Shown in pieces: positions 7,963 to 14,775 of a DNA stretch of 64,000 nt. Origin of the DNA: a bacterium (lineage in GTDB: Bacteria > Oederibacteriota > Muellerivitia > Muellerivitales > Muellerivitaceae); the NCBI GenBank assembly GCA_035549195.1, contig DASZRK010000020.1, positions 1-64,000 of the forward strand, given 5' to 3'. The notes beneath the pieces were generated by a model. It searched no databases, was not told the DNA's origin, and saw nothing but the letters and a program-made list of their open reading frames with translations. The stretch's first letter is position 1; the number at the start of each line of letters is the position of its first letter. Both the position numbers and the translations under genes were made by a program.

Positions 7963-8265
7963 ATGCCAAAGAACTGGAGTTTTTACGTCAAGCTCGGGAT
8001 CATTTATTTTTGTTGGACTTCCGGCAGCACACTATCAAGGATATTCAGGGAAGACCCGGATGGACATTGGGGAAGAGCGTTGCTTTCGCTCCTGTTCTTT
8101 GTCTTCAGTTTTTTGTTCTTCGTTTATTGGTTCACCGAAAGGCCGAACGAGGAAAAACCGGCTTCGGTCCGCGGGTTGTTTACCATAATCTTGATGTTGG
8201 CTTATTGGGGTTTTGGGATCGCCATGTTCTTAATGACCGTCGGGTGGATCTGGAGGCATTTGTGA
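7963..8265 (+). CDS. Small three-helix membrane protein
   Basis: One hundred residues, unrecognised. Three hydrophobic segments are visible (about 8-20, 40-57 and 71-97: LLSLLFFVFSFLFFVYWF and LFTIILMLAYWGFGIAMFL). AAGGGG lies upstream of the ATG. It is the first of three rightward genes, the only plus-strand phage genes, transcribed divergently from the repressor. A superinfection-exclusion or other lysogenic-conversion role is possible from position but unproven. Confidence 0.75.
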   Translation: MPKNWSFYVKLGIIYFCWTSGSTLSRIFREDPDGHWGRALLSLLFFVFSFLFFVYWFTERPNEEKPASVRGLFTIILMLAYWGFGIAMFLMTVGWIWRHL

Positions 8266-8294
8266 AGTCGCAGGTAATTTAAAAGGAGAAACCG

Positions 8295-8543
8295 ATGAAA
8301 AAAATACTGCTTTCGTTGTTCTTGGTCTGGCACATGCAAGGGTTCAAAAGCCTGGATAGCTTGGGCAAGGGCCTTCAGGAGATCCAACGGACCAACCACA
8401 TCGTCCAAATGGACATCAAACAGATGGACGCCTACCCATACGGTTCAGGTTCCGAAAACACAATGGTCTTTGGGAAGGATGCGGGTCCCGGCCAGCGTCA
8501 TGAGGTTTTCTATCTTTTGATGTGGGCCGAAGAAGGTCAATGA
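8295..8543 (+). CDS. Hypothetical phage protein with N-terminal hydrophobic start
   Basis: Eighty-two residues beginning MKKILLSLFLVWHMQGF, which could be a short signal or anchor, followed by a hydrophilic helical part. A strong AAAGGAGA ribosome-binding site lies 7 nt upstream. It ends in an ATGA overlap with the next gene. No family recognised; possibly expressed from the prophage with its two neighbours. Confidence 0.7.
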   Translation: MKKILLSLFLVWHMQGFKSLDSLGKGLQEIQRTNHIVQMDIKQMDAYPYGSGSENTMVFGKDAGPGQRHEVFYLLMWAEEGQ

Positions 8544-8698
8544 CCAGCGACCTTCGAAAAATCTTTTTCGCCTTCGGGGTCTTCTCTATTTTATTCGCGG
8601 GTTATTTCTTGTGGCGTGACGGGGTGGACGAGGCACCGATGGGTCTATTCGGGATCGGGGCTTTGTTCATCTGGGGGGCATTCAGCAAGGCGGACTGA
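8540..8698 (+). CDS. 52-residue membrane microprotein
   Basis: Starts at the ATG within the ATGA overlap with the preceding stop. It encodes two hydrophobic helices (IFFAFGVFSILFAGYFLW and MGLFGIGALFIWGAF) separated by an acidic turn. Its end at 8698 lies 5 bp from the stop of the converging minus-strand gene. It is unrecognised, but overlap coupling and clean membrane topology support translation. Confidence 0.62.
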   Translation: MTSDLRKIFFAFGVFSILFAGYFLWRDGVDEAPMGLFGIGALFIWGAFSKAD

Positions 8699-8702
8699 AC
8701 CT

Positions 8703-9398
8703 CTACGGCGTTTCCCGCTTCTTCACGATCGTCTTGCCGGGCGGGTCGAAGGGAAACACGGCCAAGGCCACGCCAAAGTTCCAGTTACCCAGTTCGGCGT
8801 AGGGCGTGTGGAACCCGGCGATCATGTCCAGGTTGCCCGACCGCAGGTCCGGGCCCAGCAATATCCCGGCCCGGGTGGCCGTCTGGTGGAAGAGGTCGGC
8901 GGGGATCTCCGCCAAGGCCGAAACGCCCAGGTCCGGGCCGATAAAGGCAAGCCGGGCCCCGACCGTGGGCAAAAGAGGATCATGGGCCCATTCGATGCCC
9001 ACGTGGGGGTCGAAGACCAGGCCGAAATCCTCGGGGTCGATCTTCGCGCCTTTGCCGTCCCCCAAGGGCGTCACCTTCACCGAGGCGTCCGGGCTTTTGC
9101 GGAGCGTGACCTGGTGGCCGGACGGATCCAGGTAGGTCAACTTCGACGGGGTGCTTTCCACTTCCCCACTCACGGCGGTGACCGGGCCCCGGCCGAGGGT
9201 GAACAATCCCCCTACGGCATCCGACAGGCGCAGAATGACGGTCACCACGATGACCAGGGCGATCAAGGCCAAGCCAACGCGCCAGTGGTCCTCCAGGCCC
9301 AAAAAGAAAACCCAGAGCTTGCGATACCAGGGTGTCGGCGCCGGCGGCGGGGTGGGGACGCCTTCGGGGTTGGTGTGGTCCGTGTCGGGGGTCGTCAT
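8703..9398 (-). CDS. Hypothetical single-pass membrane protein of the lysis region
   Basis: A 231-residue protein with a Pro/Thr-rich cytoplasmic N terminus, one transmembrane helix at about 41-63 ([18 protein letters not shown]), and a large extracytoplasmic part of likely beta structure. Its start overlaps the stop of the cold-shock gene. Position after lysozyme suggests a lysis accessory role (spanin-like or envelope sensing), but no lipobox or coiled coil typical of spanins is visible. Confidence 0.72.
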   Translation of the reverse strand: MTTPDTDHTNPEGVPTPPPAPTPWYRKLWVFFLGLEDHWRVGLALIALVIVVTVILRLSDAVGGLFTLGRGPVTAVSGEVESTPSKLTYLDPSGHQVTLRKSPDASVKVTPLGDGKGAKIDPEDFGLVFDPHVGIEWAHDPLLPTVGARLAFIGPDLGVSALAEIPADLFHQTATRAGILLGPDLRSGNLDMIAGFHTPYAELGNWNFGVALAVFPFDPPGKTIVKKRETP

Positions 9399-9595
9399 AG
9401 GGCCCTGACCTTCGAGGCCATGGAACCCTTGGGGCCTTGCTTGGGTTCGAATTCCACCTCCTGGCCTTCCTCCAAGGTGCGAAAGCCGATGGCGTCAATG
9501 GAAGTGTGGTGGACGAAATAATCGGTCCCGTCTTGGCCGGCGATAAAACCGAAACCTTTCTTGGGGTCGAACCACTTCACGGTACCCTTCGTCAT
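9395..9595 (-). CDS. Cold-shock domain protein
   Basis: A 66-residue OB-fold single-strand nucleic-acid-binding protein of CspA type. [13 protein letters not shown] contains RNP1 and DYFVHHTSI contains RNP2. Family members act as RNA chaperones or antiterminators. It overlaps the lysozyme gene upstream (ATGA) and the membrane protein downstream, so it is embedded in the phage lysis operon rather than being a stray host gene. Confidence 0.93.
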   Translation of the reverse strand: MTKGTVKWFDPKKGFGFIAGQDGTDYFVHHTSIDAIGFRTLEEGQEVEFEPKQGPKGSMASKVRAL

Positions 9596-10263
9596 GCCAT
9601 CCTCTTTCTCGTCAGCGTTTTCAAGTCTTCCAAGGTGCCGTCGAAATAATCCAGGTCCACGGTGCCTTGAATGCCATCCACCTTCCCCGCGGGGTCATAC
9701 TGCCAAAAGTTCCACGTCCTCCAGGGCGGCGGGATCCGTCCCGGTTCGGACGAATACCTCGCCAAGGCCAAGGGGTACTCGGCCAACTCGGGCGCCAGGG
9801 GCAGGAAGGCCTCCACGAAGAAGTTCGTGGTGTAGATGACCGCCTTATAGCCCGTGTTGCGCTCGACCTGGTGAAGCCATTCGAGGACCATCATGAGGTT
9901 GTCCTGCTTGCTGTTGACCGCCCAATCCTCCTGGGTACCCGGGCCCTGCTTGATGGGCTCCAGGTCCAGCATGGGGAAAAGGGCGTCCTTCGACCAATGT
10001 TCCATGGCGATGAAACTGTTGATCTGGCCCTGCAGGTTCTCGAGGGGCCGCATGAAATGGTACATGCCCAGAACGATCTGGGTGCCGATGGCGCCCTGTT
10101 CGTTGTGGTTGAAAAGGGCGTCGACGTTCCGTTTCTTCGGGCCGGTCAGGCCCATGCCCATGCCGTCGGTGGCCTTGAGGATGGCGAACTTCTTGCCCGC
10201 GGCCGCCACTCTGGGCCAGTCGATCAGGCCTTGGTAATGTGAAACATCGACGCCTTCGATCAT
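9592..10263 (-). CDS. Endolysin, glycoside hydrolase family 25 muramidase
   Basis: Cleaves the beta-1,4 MurNAc-GlcNAc bond of peptidoglycan for host lysis. The 223 residues form a single GH25 barrel: VDVSHYQG (Asp6), FAILKATDG, the catalytic pair in FPMLDLEP (Asp100, Glu102), [21 protein letters not shown] and VDLDYFDG. There is no signal peptide and no wall-binding domain, so it needs the neighbouring holin for release. It overlaps the holin-like gene by 4 bp upstream and the cold-shock gene downstream. Confidence 0.94.
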   Translation of the reverse strand: MIEGVDVSHYQGLIDWPRVAAAGKKFAILKATDGMGMGLTGPKKRNVDALFNHNEQGAIGTQIVLGMYHFMRPLENLQGQINSFIAMEHWSKDALFPMLDLEPIKQGPGTQEDWAVNSKQDNLMMVLEWLHQVERNTGYKAVIYTTNFFVEAFLPLAPELAEYPLALARYSSEPGRIPPPWRTWNFWQYDPAGKVDGIQGTVDLDYFDGTLEDLKTLTRKRMA

Positions 10264-10607
10264 CCGCCTTTGTCCTCTCCGGGGGCCAACAAGGCGTTCT
10301 TTTCGCTCGAACCCTTGGAAGACCCGAAGAAGTAACCGACCAGGATCATGAAGGAATCCTCGACCGTGCGAACCACGTTGTCGAACATGGCCCGGTTATC
10401 GGCGGGGACCACCAAGGTACCGACCTCCACTAGGCAACGGGCAAAGAGCCAGATGATAAGGGCGGCCAACAGGTATTGGAAAAGGTCCTTGAGGAACCTT
10501 TCCCAGTTGATGCCGCCTTCCGGCTTGAAGAATTCGGGTTTCTTGAACACCAAGAGCAAGAAAGCCCCCAGCAAGACCGCCACCGTCAAGAACGAATAAA
10601 GCCCCAT
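10260..10607 (-). CDS. Holin-like membrane protein
   Basis: A 115-residue protein starting at MGLYSFLTV, chosen because AAAAGGAG lies just upstream. Hydrophobic segments at about 4-22, 42-60 and 88-100, and the charged C-terminal tail, resemble three-helix phage holins; ILVGYFFGSSKGSSEKN is a feature I associate with that group. It precedes the lysozyme with a 4-bp overlap, the usual holin-endolysin order. Confidence 0.75.
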   Translation of the reverse strand: MGLYSFLTVAVLLGAFLLLVFKKPEFFKPEGGINWERFLKDLFQYLLAALIIWLFARCLVEVGTLVVPADNRAMFDNVVRTVEDSFMILVGYFFGSSKGSSEKNALLAPGEDKGG

Positions 10608-10642
10608 CGGGCTCTCCTTTTGCTCGGTTTTTGAGGCGGGCC

Positions 10643-10774
10643 TTAGTTCAGGCCCAGTAAGAACTTCACCACCGCGCCTACGGCCGGGATGTGGGCCACG
10701 ATCATCAGCGCCCCCACGCCCGCGACGGCCCCGGCGATCAGGGCCGTCTTGTTGTCTTTGATCCATGTCAGCAT
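10643..10774 (-). CDS. 43-residue hydrophobic microprotein
   Basis: Starts at MLTWIKDNK after CAGGAGGC. Its single long hydrophobic helix (TALIAGAVAGVGALMIVAHI) occupies most of the sequence. It is adjacent to the holin-like gene and could be an antiholin or a structural membrane peptide; no family is recognised. Confidence 0.6.
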   Translation of the reverse strand: MLTWIKDNKTALIAGAVAGVGALMIVAHIPAVGAVVKFLLGLN

Positions 10775-10794
10775 GTCTGCCTCCTGAGAAAGAT

Positions 10795-11037
10795 TTAGTG
10801 CGTTGGCGGGGTCCCGAAATAGATCAGGCCCGCCAAGAACTTCAAGATCAACCCAAAGATCAGGGCCCCCACGAAAGCGAAGGTCCACCGGCCGAACCGG
10901 GCGGCCACCTTTTCCAGCCACCGTTCCACCCCCAAGGCCACCCCTTCGCGGGCGATCTTGGCCATTTCCTCGGGGCCCAGAGTTTCGTAGATCTTCCGGA
11001 CCGTCTCGGTGTGGGGTGTTTCGTGGGGGTCGATCAC
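10795..11037 (-). CDS. Small membrane protein with C-terminal anchor
   Basis: Eighty residues with a GTG start complementing 11035-11037; GGAGG stands 7 nt upstream and the start overlaps the previous stop (GTGA). A helical charged domain (ETVRKIYETLGPEEMAKIA) is followed by one strong C-terminal transmembrane segment (FAFVGALIFGLILKFLAGL). It belongs to the lysis-associated membrane gene run. Function unknown. Confidence 0.62.
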   Translation of the reverse strand: MIDPHETPHTETVRKIYETLGPEEMAKIAREGVALGVERWLEKVAARFGRWTFAFVGALIFGLILKFLAGLIYFGTPPTH

Positions 11038-11267
11038 TTGGCCGCCTCCGGGGTGTGGTGCGCGGCCCAGATCCGAGCCCGCTGATAGTTCTGCCATTCG
11101 TTGTTCAGAAGCATGCCCAAGACCAAGGCGAAGGCCACCCACAGGGCCATGTAGCGGGTCTTCAAGGGGAGCTTGTGGTAAAGCTTGGCCCCTTTGAGGA
11201 AGAGGGGCAGGAAGAACTCGGCGATCTTGAGGATCATGGTTTCTCTTTCTTTGGTCCTTCCGCTCAT
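11034..11267 (-). CDS. Small single-pass membrane protein
   Basis: Seventy-seven residues, or 67 if translation begins at the second ATG (MILKIAEFF), which has an A-rich GAGA sequence upstream. The first ATG overlaps the SGNH-hydrolase stop by ATGA. An amphipathic N terminus is followed by one transmembrane helix (YMALWVAFALVLGMLL) and a short tail. It is in the lysis-region membrane gene set. Confidence 0.6.
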   Translation of the reverse strand: MSGRTKERETMILKIAEFFLPLFLKGAKLYHKLPLKTRYMALWVAFALVLGMLLNNEWQNYQRARIWAAHHTPEAAK

Positions 11268-12130
11268 CGGGGCGGAGAACTGAATTGGGCTTCGTTCAAG
11301 GCGGCGATCACGGCATGTCCGTCGTCATTCGGGTGGATGTGGTCCGTGCTGTAATATTCCGTGTGTCCTTGCATGGCCGTATAAACATCGGCCACAAAAA
11401 CATAATTAAGATCCACCGCGATCTCGGGGATGCGGGCGTTATAAGCCGCCAGGCAACCCTCGTAGTCGTCCCATCCAGCGAAATGGGATGGTCCATCCCC
11501 GTTATTGGTGATGTCGGGGATGGTGTCCAAAACGCAGATCATCCCCGAATGGTGCGCCCGAAAGGTGGTGATGATCGTTTCCAGGTTCGCCTTGAAGTTG
11601 TAGGAGTGGGCCTGGCAGTCCGAAAGGTTCGAATAATAGGAACCGGCCGGCCCTTTGTGCGGATCCAACGCGCTCCAGGCGGCGGCATAGGGTTGCCGAA
11701 GGTCGTTCACCCCGAACATGACGCCGATACGCGGGACATTCAAAGAGGATGTATTGGCGTCGTTGGTCGAAAGTGATTCGCCGATATAGTCGTCGGTCCC
11801 GTACCCCCCATAGCCGAAATTGGACTGGGCCGTTTCGGGATACCAAATATCGAGGACTGCCGTTTCGAGCCACGCAAAACCATTGGTGATGGTCGAGGCA
11901 CCATTGCCGCCGGTGTAACTGTCCCCGATGGCCAGAAAGACCAGTGTGGCGGCCGGGGCTGGCGTTTGCGTCGGGGCAATGCCCGGGGTGGATGTGGGCG
12001 TCAAGGTCGGGGTAAGCGTCAAGGTCGCGGTCGGGTATATCCCCGCGCGCAGGTCCATGGGCGTGACGCCGCCGCCCCGGCAGCCTGGGGCCAACAAGAA
12101 GAGGATGGGCAGGTATTTAACGATCTTCAT
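11264..12130 (-). CDS. Secreted lipoprotein-type SGNH/GDSL hydrolase
   Basis: Predicted esterase or deacetylase acting on an envelope or capsule sugar. From MKIVKYLPILFLLAPGC there is a lipobox-like signal. A Thr/Pro-repeat linker (TLTLTPTLTPTSTPG) then leads to the hydrolase. Block I is FLAIGDSYTGGN (Ser nucleophile), GVNDLR holds the oxyanion Asn, and DHIHPNDDGH has the Asp-x-x-His pair. The 5' extension of the frame is not used because the signal start fits best. Neighbours share the Thr/Pro linker, so these may form one adhesion or depolymerase unit. Confidence 0.82.
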   Translation of the reverse strand: MKIVKYLPILFLLAPGCRGGGVTPMDLRAGIYPTATLTLTPTLTPTSTPGIAPTQTPAPAATLVFLAIGDSYTGGNGASTITNGFAWLETAVLDIWYPETAQSNFGYGGYGTDDYIGESLSTNDANTSSLNVPRIGVMFGVNDLRQPYAAAWSALDPHKGPAGSYYSNLSDCQAHSYNFKANLETIITTFRAHHSGMICVLDTIPDITNNGDGPSHFAGWDDYEGCLAAYNARIPEIAVDLNYVFVADVYTAMQGHTEYYSTDHIHPNDDGHAVIAALNEAQFSSPPR

Positions 12131-12482
12131 GTTCCGCCGTGGATGCGGCCCGGTCCTGCAATATTTGCTTGAGGGCCGCCTTGATGGTGGACACGTCGAA
12201 GCGTTTCTCGAAAGCCACGACAACGCTCCCCATATCGTCGTCATAATCCCGGCCCGTCATGCCGTATTGCTTCCCGCTTTCTTGGTAAAGAAGGACTTCG
12301 TCGTGTCGTTTGACCCGCACGTCCACGACCGCCCAATGGGACACGGCTTGCGTTTTTTCGTCCTTGGTGTCGAAGGCGGAAAGGACGGTCATAAGAAAGA
12401 CCGGTTTCCCCTGGACCACTTTCTCTTTGGCCCAACCGACCGACGCGCCCGCCAAGAACAACAGGATCAAAAGATTTTTCAC
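12117..12482 (-). CDS. Hypothetical exported phage protein
   Basis: A 121-residue protein with a clear signal sequence (MKNLLILLFLAGASVGWA) and a mature alpha/beta part (VFLMTVLSAFDTKDE, VDVRVKRHDEVLLYQ, MGSVVVAFEKRF). It overlaps the SGNH-hydrolase start by 14 bp. It sits between two proteins with Thr/Pro linkers but lacks one itself. No family is recognised. Confidence 0.7.
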   Translation of the reverse strand: MKNLLILLFLAGASVGWAKEKVVQGKPVFLMTVLSAFDTKDEKTQAVSHWAVVDVRVKRHDEVLLYQESGKQYGMTGRDYDDDMGSVVVAFEKRFDVSTIKAALKQILQDRAASTAEHEDR

Positions 12483-12492
12483 GTGTGCCTCC

Positions 12493-13545
12493 TTATGGCA
12501 TCAAATAGATGTAGGTTCCAATGGTCGTCGCGGCGGAAATGCCGGTGATGGTCACCGAAGCGAACTTGGAAGGGGCCGCGAAGTTGAGCATCGTGGCGGC
12601 CCCGGCTCCGGTGATGGTGACCGCCCCGACGGCGATCGGGAAAGCGGATCCCAAGAGGCCTCCGTTGATGGTCGCGGTCACCGCCCCCGATCCGCCCACG
12701 TTGTAGATCTGCATGGCGATGTGGCCGTAAGGGACCGCCCCCAGGACCGTCACCCCCAACCCGGTGGCGAATTGTGTGACCGGGGTATTGGCAACGGCCA
12801 ATTGATAGATGGCCTGGACCCCGGTCGCTTCCGAACCGGCGGCAGCCAAGCCGTTGGCCGCCCTTTGACGGTCCCAGCTGGATCCGTTGTAGACATACCC
12901 GCGGGCAATGGATTCCAAGGCTTGGACGGAGGATGTCAACGTGTCCGCATTCGGGATGTCCGTATAGATCCCCTTCCAGTGGGTGCCATCCCAGCCCATG
13001 GCCGACGCATAAGTGGCCAGTCGATTGATGGTGGCGTCATCGTTGGAAGCGGAAACATAAGCGGCCGTGACGCCCGCCTGGCGGCCCGTGGCCGGATCGA
13101 TCAACTTGAAGTTGAAGGAAGTGGCGGGAACCGGCGTGGTGGCGATGGAACCGGCCAACTTAGAATCGATGTCCTTTTGCCAAGCTGCCGAAGAATAACC
13201 GTCGGGGGCGCCCGTTTGGGCGGGCGTCGGGGCCATGGTCAAGATCACGACCGCGGGGACAGAAGTGGCGGTCGGGGTGCTGGTCACCGTCGGGGTGTTA
13301 CTCGGGGTGGGAGTATGGGTGCCCGCCGGCCAGGTGAAGGTCGGAGAGGGAGTAGCCGTGTTCTTGGGCGGAGGCGGGGTGACGTAATAGACCGGGAAAG
13401 CCACCGGGGTGCAGGTCCCGGGCCCGCAGTTGGAAGGGACGGTTCCCGGTTGAACTTGCTGGGCCCAGGGAATCGGCGCCGAAACCTGGGCCCAGGTGGG
13501 GACGGAAAGAGAAATAAAAGCCGCAAAGATCAAAAACTTTTTCAT
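12493..13545 (-). CDS. Secreted Thr/Pro-linker structural protein (fibre-like)
   Basis: A 350-residue protein; AGGGGGA precedes MKKFLIFAAFISLSVPTWAQ, a signal peptide. A Pro/Thr linker occupies about residues 55-100 (TPSPTFTWPAG..., TPTPSNTPTVTSTPT). A globular part then holds segments seen in phage tail or receptor-binding proteins (GRQAGVTAAYVSASNDDATINRL). A Gly/Ala/Thr-rich beta C terminus follows (GVTVLGAVPYGHIAMQIYN). A signal peptide on a fibre-like phage gene is unusual. Confidence 0.72.
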   Translation of the reverse strand: MKKFLIFAAFISLSVPTWAQVSAPIPWAQQVQPGTVPSNCGPGTCTPVAFPVYYVTPPPPKNTATPSPTFTWPAGTHTPTPSNTPTVTSTPTATSVPAVVILTMAPTPAQTGAPDGYSSAAWQKDIDSKLAGSIATTPVPATSFNFKLIDPATGRQAGVTAAYVSASNDDATINRLATYASAMGWDGTHWKGIYTDIPNADTLTSSVQALESIARGYVYNGSSWDRQRAANGLAAAGSEATGVQAIYQLAVANTPVTQFATGLGVTVLGAVPYGHIAMQIYNVGGSGAVTATINGGLLGSAFPIAVGAVTITGAGAATMLNFAAPSKFASVTITGISAATTIGTYIYLMP

Positions 13546-13555
13546 CAAATCCCCC

Positions 13556-14515
13556 TTAAGGAACATTTCCTAAAAGCACGGCACCGTTCACAGAGACGCT
13601 GCAAGAGGCACCCGTCGTTCCAGTGACCAAAAGATAAAGACTGTCGCCGGGTGTTATGGTGGTGGGACAACTGAAAAGAGTGTTGGCCGAGGAGTATTTC
13701 GTATTCGTGGCGATGGTTACGGGTCCAATGGAACCCAGGCTGGAATCAGTAAAACTGCTCGTCCCCGGGGCCAGCTTGTGCAAGGACGCTGTCAAGATGA
13801 CATTGTTCCCGGCGGACAAGCCAAATCCTGAAAAATAACAACTCTTCACAACCGTTCCGCCCTTCAAAAGACCAAAACCGCAAACGAGGGTTGAATTCGT
13901 CTGGGAGGCCGGGAGATACCAAACCAAATTGTCGATGCCGCCGGCGGACGTCCAACCTGCGGTTGCGCCCGATTTCGCCGAAGAATTCGAAATATATTCG
14001 TTGGGGGTCGGGGTGACGGATGGGGTGCTGGTCGGAGTGGCTGTCGGGGTCCTGGTCGGGGTGGCTGTCGGGGTCCTGGTTGGCGTCAAGGTCGGAGTGC
14101 TGGTCGGGGTTTGGGTGGCGACGGTGCTCGAAAAGCGCAGGATGTTCGTCTGGTTGAAATGGTGGGCCTTGGGGTTATGGGCCCGGGTCACGGTCAGGCG
14201 CTTGTAGGAAACCCCCTGGATGGTCACGGGGGTCGATACGATGGCCGTCACGACGACCTGTTCCAGGCTGGAATCCGCGTTGTTGGGCCCATCGGGGAAG
14301 TGGCCCTTGTCGAACCAATAGATGGTCTGGGGCCCGCCGACCGAGGGGTTCACGATCGAGGCGGCTTGGGACGTGAGGACGGTCACGCTGGAAACGTAAG
14401 GATTGGCCGCGTAATCGCCGTAGGAAGCCACGTCGATGTTGGCCGCGAAAGCCTTGGAGAAGAAAGCCAGGATCAGGAAGGCGAAAACAACACGGAAGAA
14501 GCGGAAGCGTCCCAT
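13556..14515 (-). CDS. Secreted Thr/Pro-repeat protein downstream of the 14.5-kb leader element
   Basis: A 319-residue protein with a signal sequence (MGRFRFFRVVFAFLILAFFSKAFA), a beta-rich N-terminal domain (about 25-130), a near-perfect repeat linker of PT(R/A/S/L)T units (about 135-170), and a second beta-sandwich-like domain to the C terminus. GGGGGA stands before the ATG. It is the first gene after a diverged copy of the leader element found before terL and portal. No family is recognised. Confidence 0.72.
   Translation of the reverse strand: MGRFRFFRVVFAFLILAFFSKAFAANIDVASYGDYAANPYVSSVTVLTSQAASIVNPSVGGPQTIYWFDKGHFPDGPNNADSSLEQVVVTAIVSTPVTIQGVSYKRLTVTRAHNPKAHHFNQTNILRFSSTVATQTPTSTPTLTPTRTPTATPTRTPTATPTSTPSVTPTPNEYISNSSAKSGATAGWTSAGGIDNLVWYLPASQTNSTLVCGFGLLKGGTVVKSCYFSGFGLSAGNNVILTASLHKLAPGTSSFTDSSLGSIGPVTIATNTKYSSANTLFSCPTTITPGDSLYLLVTGTTGASCSVSVNGAVLLGNVP
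14008..14112. repeat. Tandem repeat encoding the Thr/Pro linker
   Basis: Repeats of the GTCGGGGT(G/C)(G/C)TG type (plus strand) give TPT and RTPTATP units on the minus strand. The period is mostly 12 to 24 bp and it stays in frame with the surrounding gene. Such tracts expand and contract by slippage. It is not a CRISPR: there are no unique spacers. Confidence 0.75.
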
Positions 14516-14522
14516 CGGTCCC

Positions 14523-14576
14523 CCTTGGTTGGTTCAAGGTTGGCCGTGGGCGGGCCCCGAAGGGATGGCACCAGGC
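14523..14576 (-). promoter_or_regulatory. Diverged copy of the phage leader RNA element
   Basis: On the minus strand it reads CAAGCCCGCCTG, GTGCCAT, a CCC-TTCG-GGG hairpin, GGCCCGCCCACGGCCA and ACCTTG, then the start region of the 13556-14515 gene. The flanks match the 63-bp element before terL and portal, but the central hairpin is replaced by a different stem with a UUCG loop, and the closing CAAG/CTTG pair is kept. Confidence 0.7.
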
Positions 14577-14593
14577 GGGCTTGCTTTTCAATC

Positions 14594-14627
14594 ATTTATC
14601 CAGAACGACCCCGAATGTTCAATCCCC
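14594..14627 (-). promoter_or_regulatory. Candidate late promoter C
   Basis: Shares GGGGATTGAACAT with sites at 35572-35584 and 38065-38077. TTGAAC would be the -35 box. A weak ATAAAT or TAAATG stands 17-18 bp further on, so the -10 match is poor here. It precedes the fibre/lysis transcription unit. Confidence 0.45.
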
Positions 14628-14772
14628 TATTTTCGGGCCTGACAGTAGGTCCCGGCAGGGTCATGATGGCCTCCAGCACCTTCCCGGGCGGCAGGCGCTT
14701 GAGCAGGTCCATCCGCCGCCGGGCCGCCCGGGCGCGCCAGGTCCGCCCCGGAAGCCAAGGGTCTTTCTTCAA
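14596..14772 (-). CDS. Possible 58-residue basic ORF after the giant gene
   Basis: A TTG-start frame opening 4 nt after the giant-protein stop. It encodes a basic, Pro/Arg-rich peptide (KKDPWLPGRTWRARAARRR, then KRLPPGKVLEAIM). It overlaps promoter C. No ribosome-binding site better than AAAAAG is seen, so it may be a non-coding remnant of a longer gene end. Confidence 0.3.
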   Translation of the reverse strand: MKKDPWLPGRTWRARAARRRMDLLKRLPPGKVLEAIMTLPGPTVRPENRGLNIRGRSG

Positions 14773-14775
14773 AAG

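Noticed and set aside
7963-8698. Toxin-antitoxin pair among the rightward genes
   Set aside because: The products are hydrophobic or unrecognised and none shows an antitoxin DNA-binding fold or a toxin motif; kept as membrane proteins of unknown function.
14008-14112. Possible CRISPR-like tandem repeat
   Set aside because: The repeats are short, contiguous and in frame with a Thr/Pro linker; there are no spacers and no cas genes.
12493-14515. Diversity-generating retroelement as in Bordetella phage BPP-1
   Set aside because: No reverse transcriptase gene and no template/variable repeat pair were found despite the BPP-1-like head genes.
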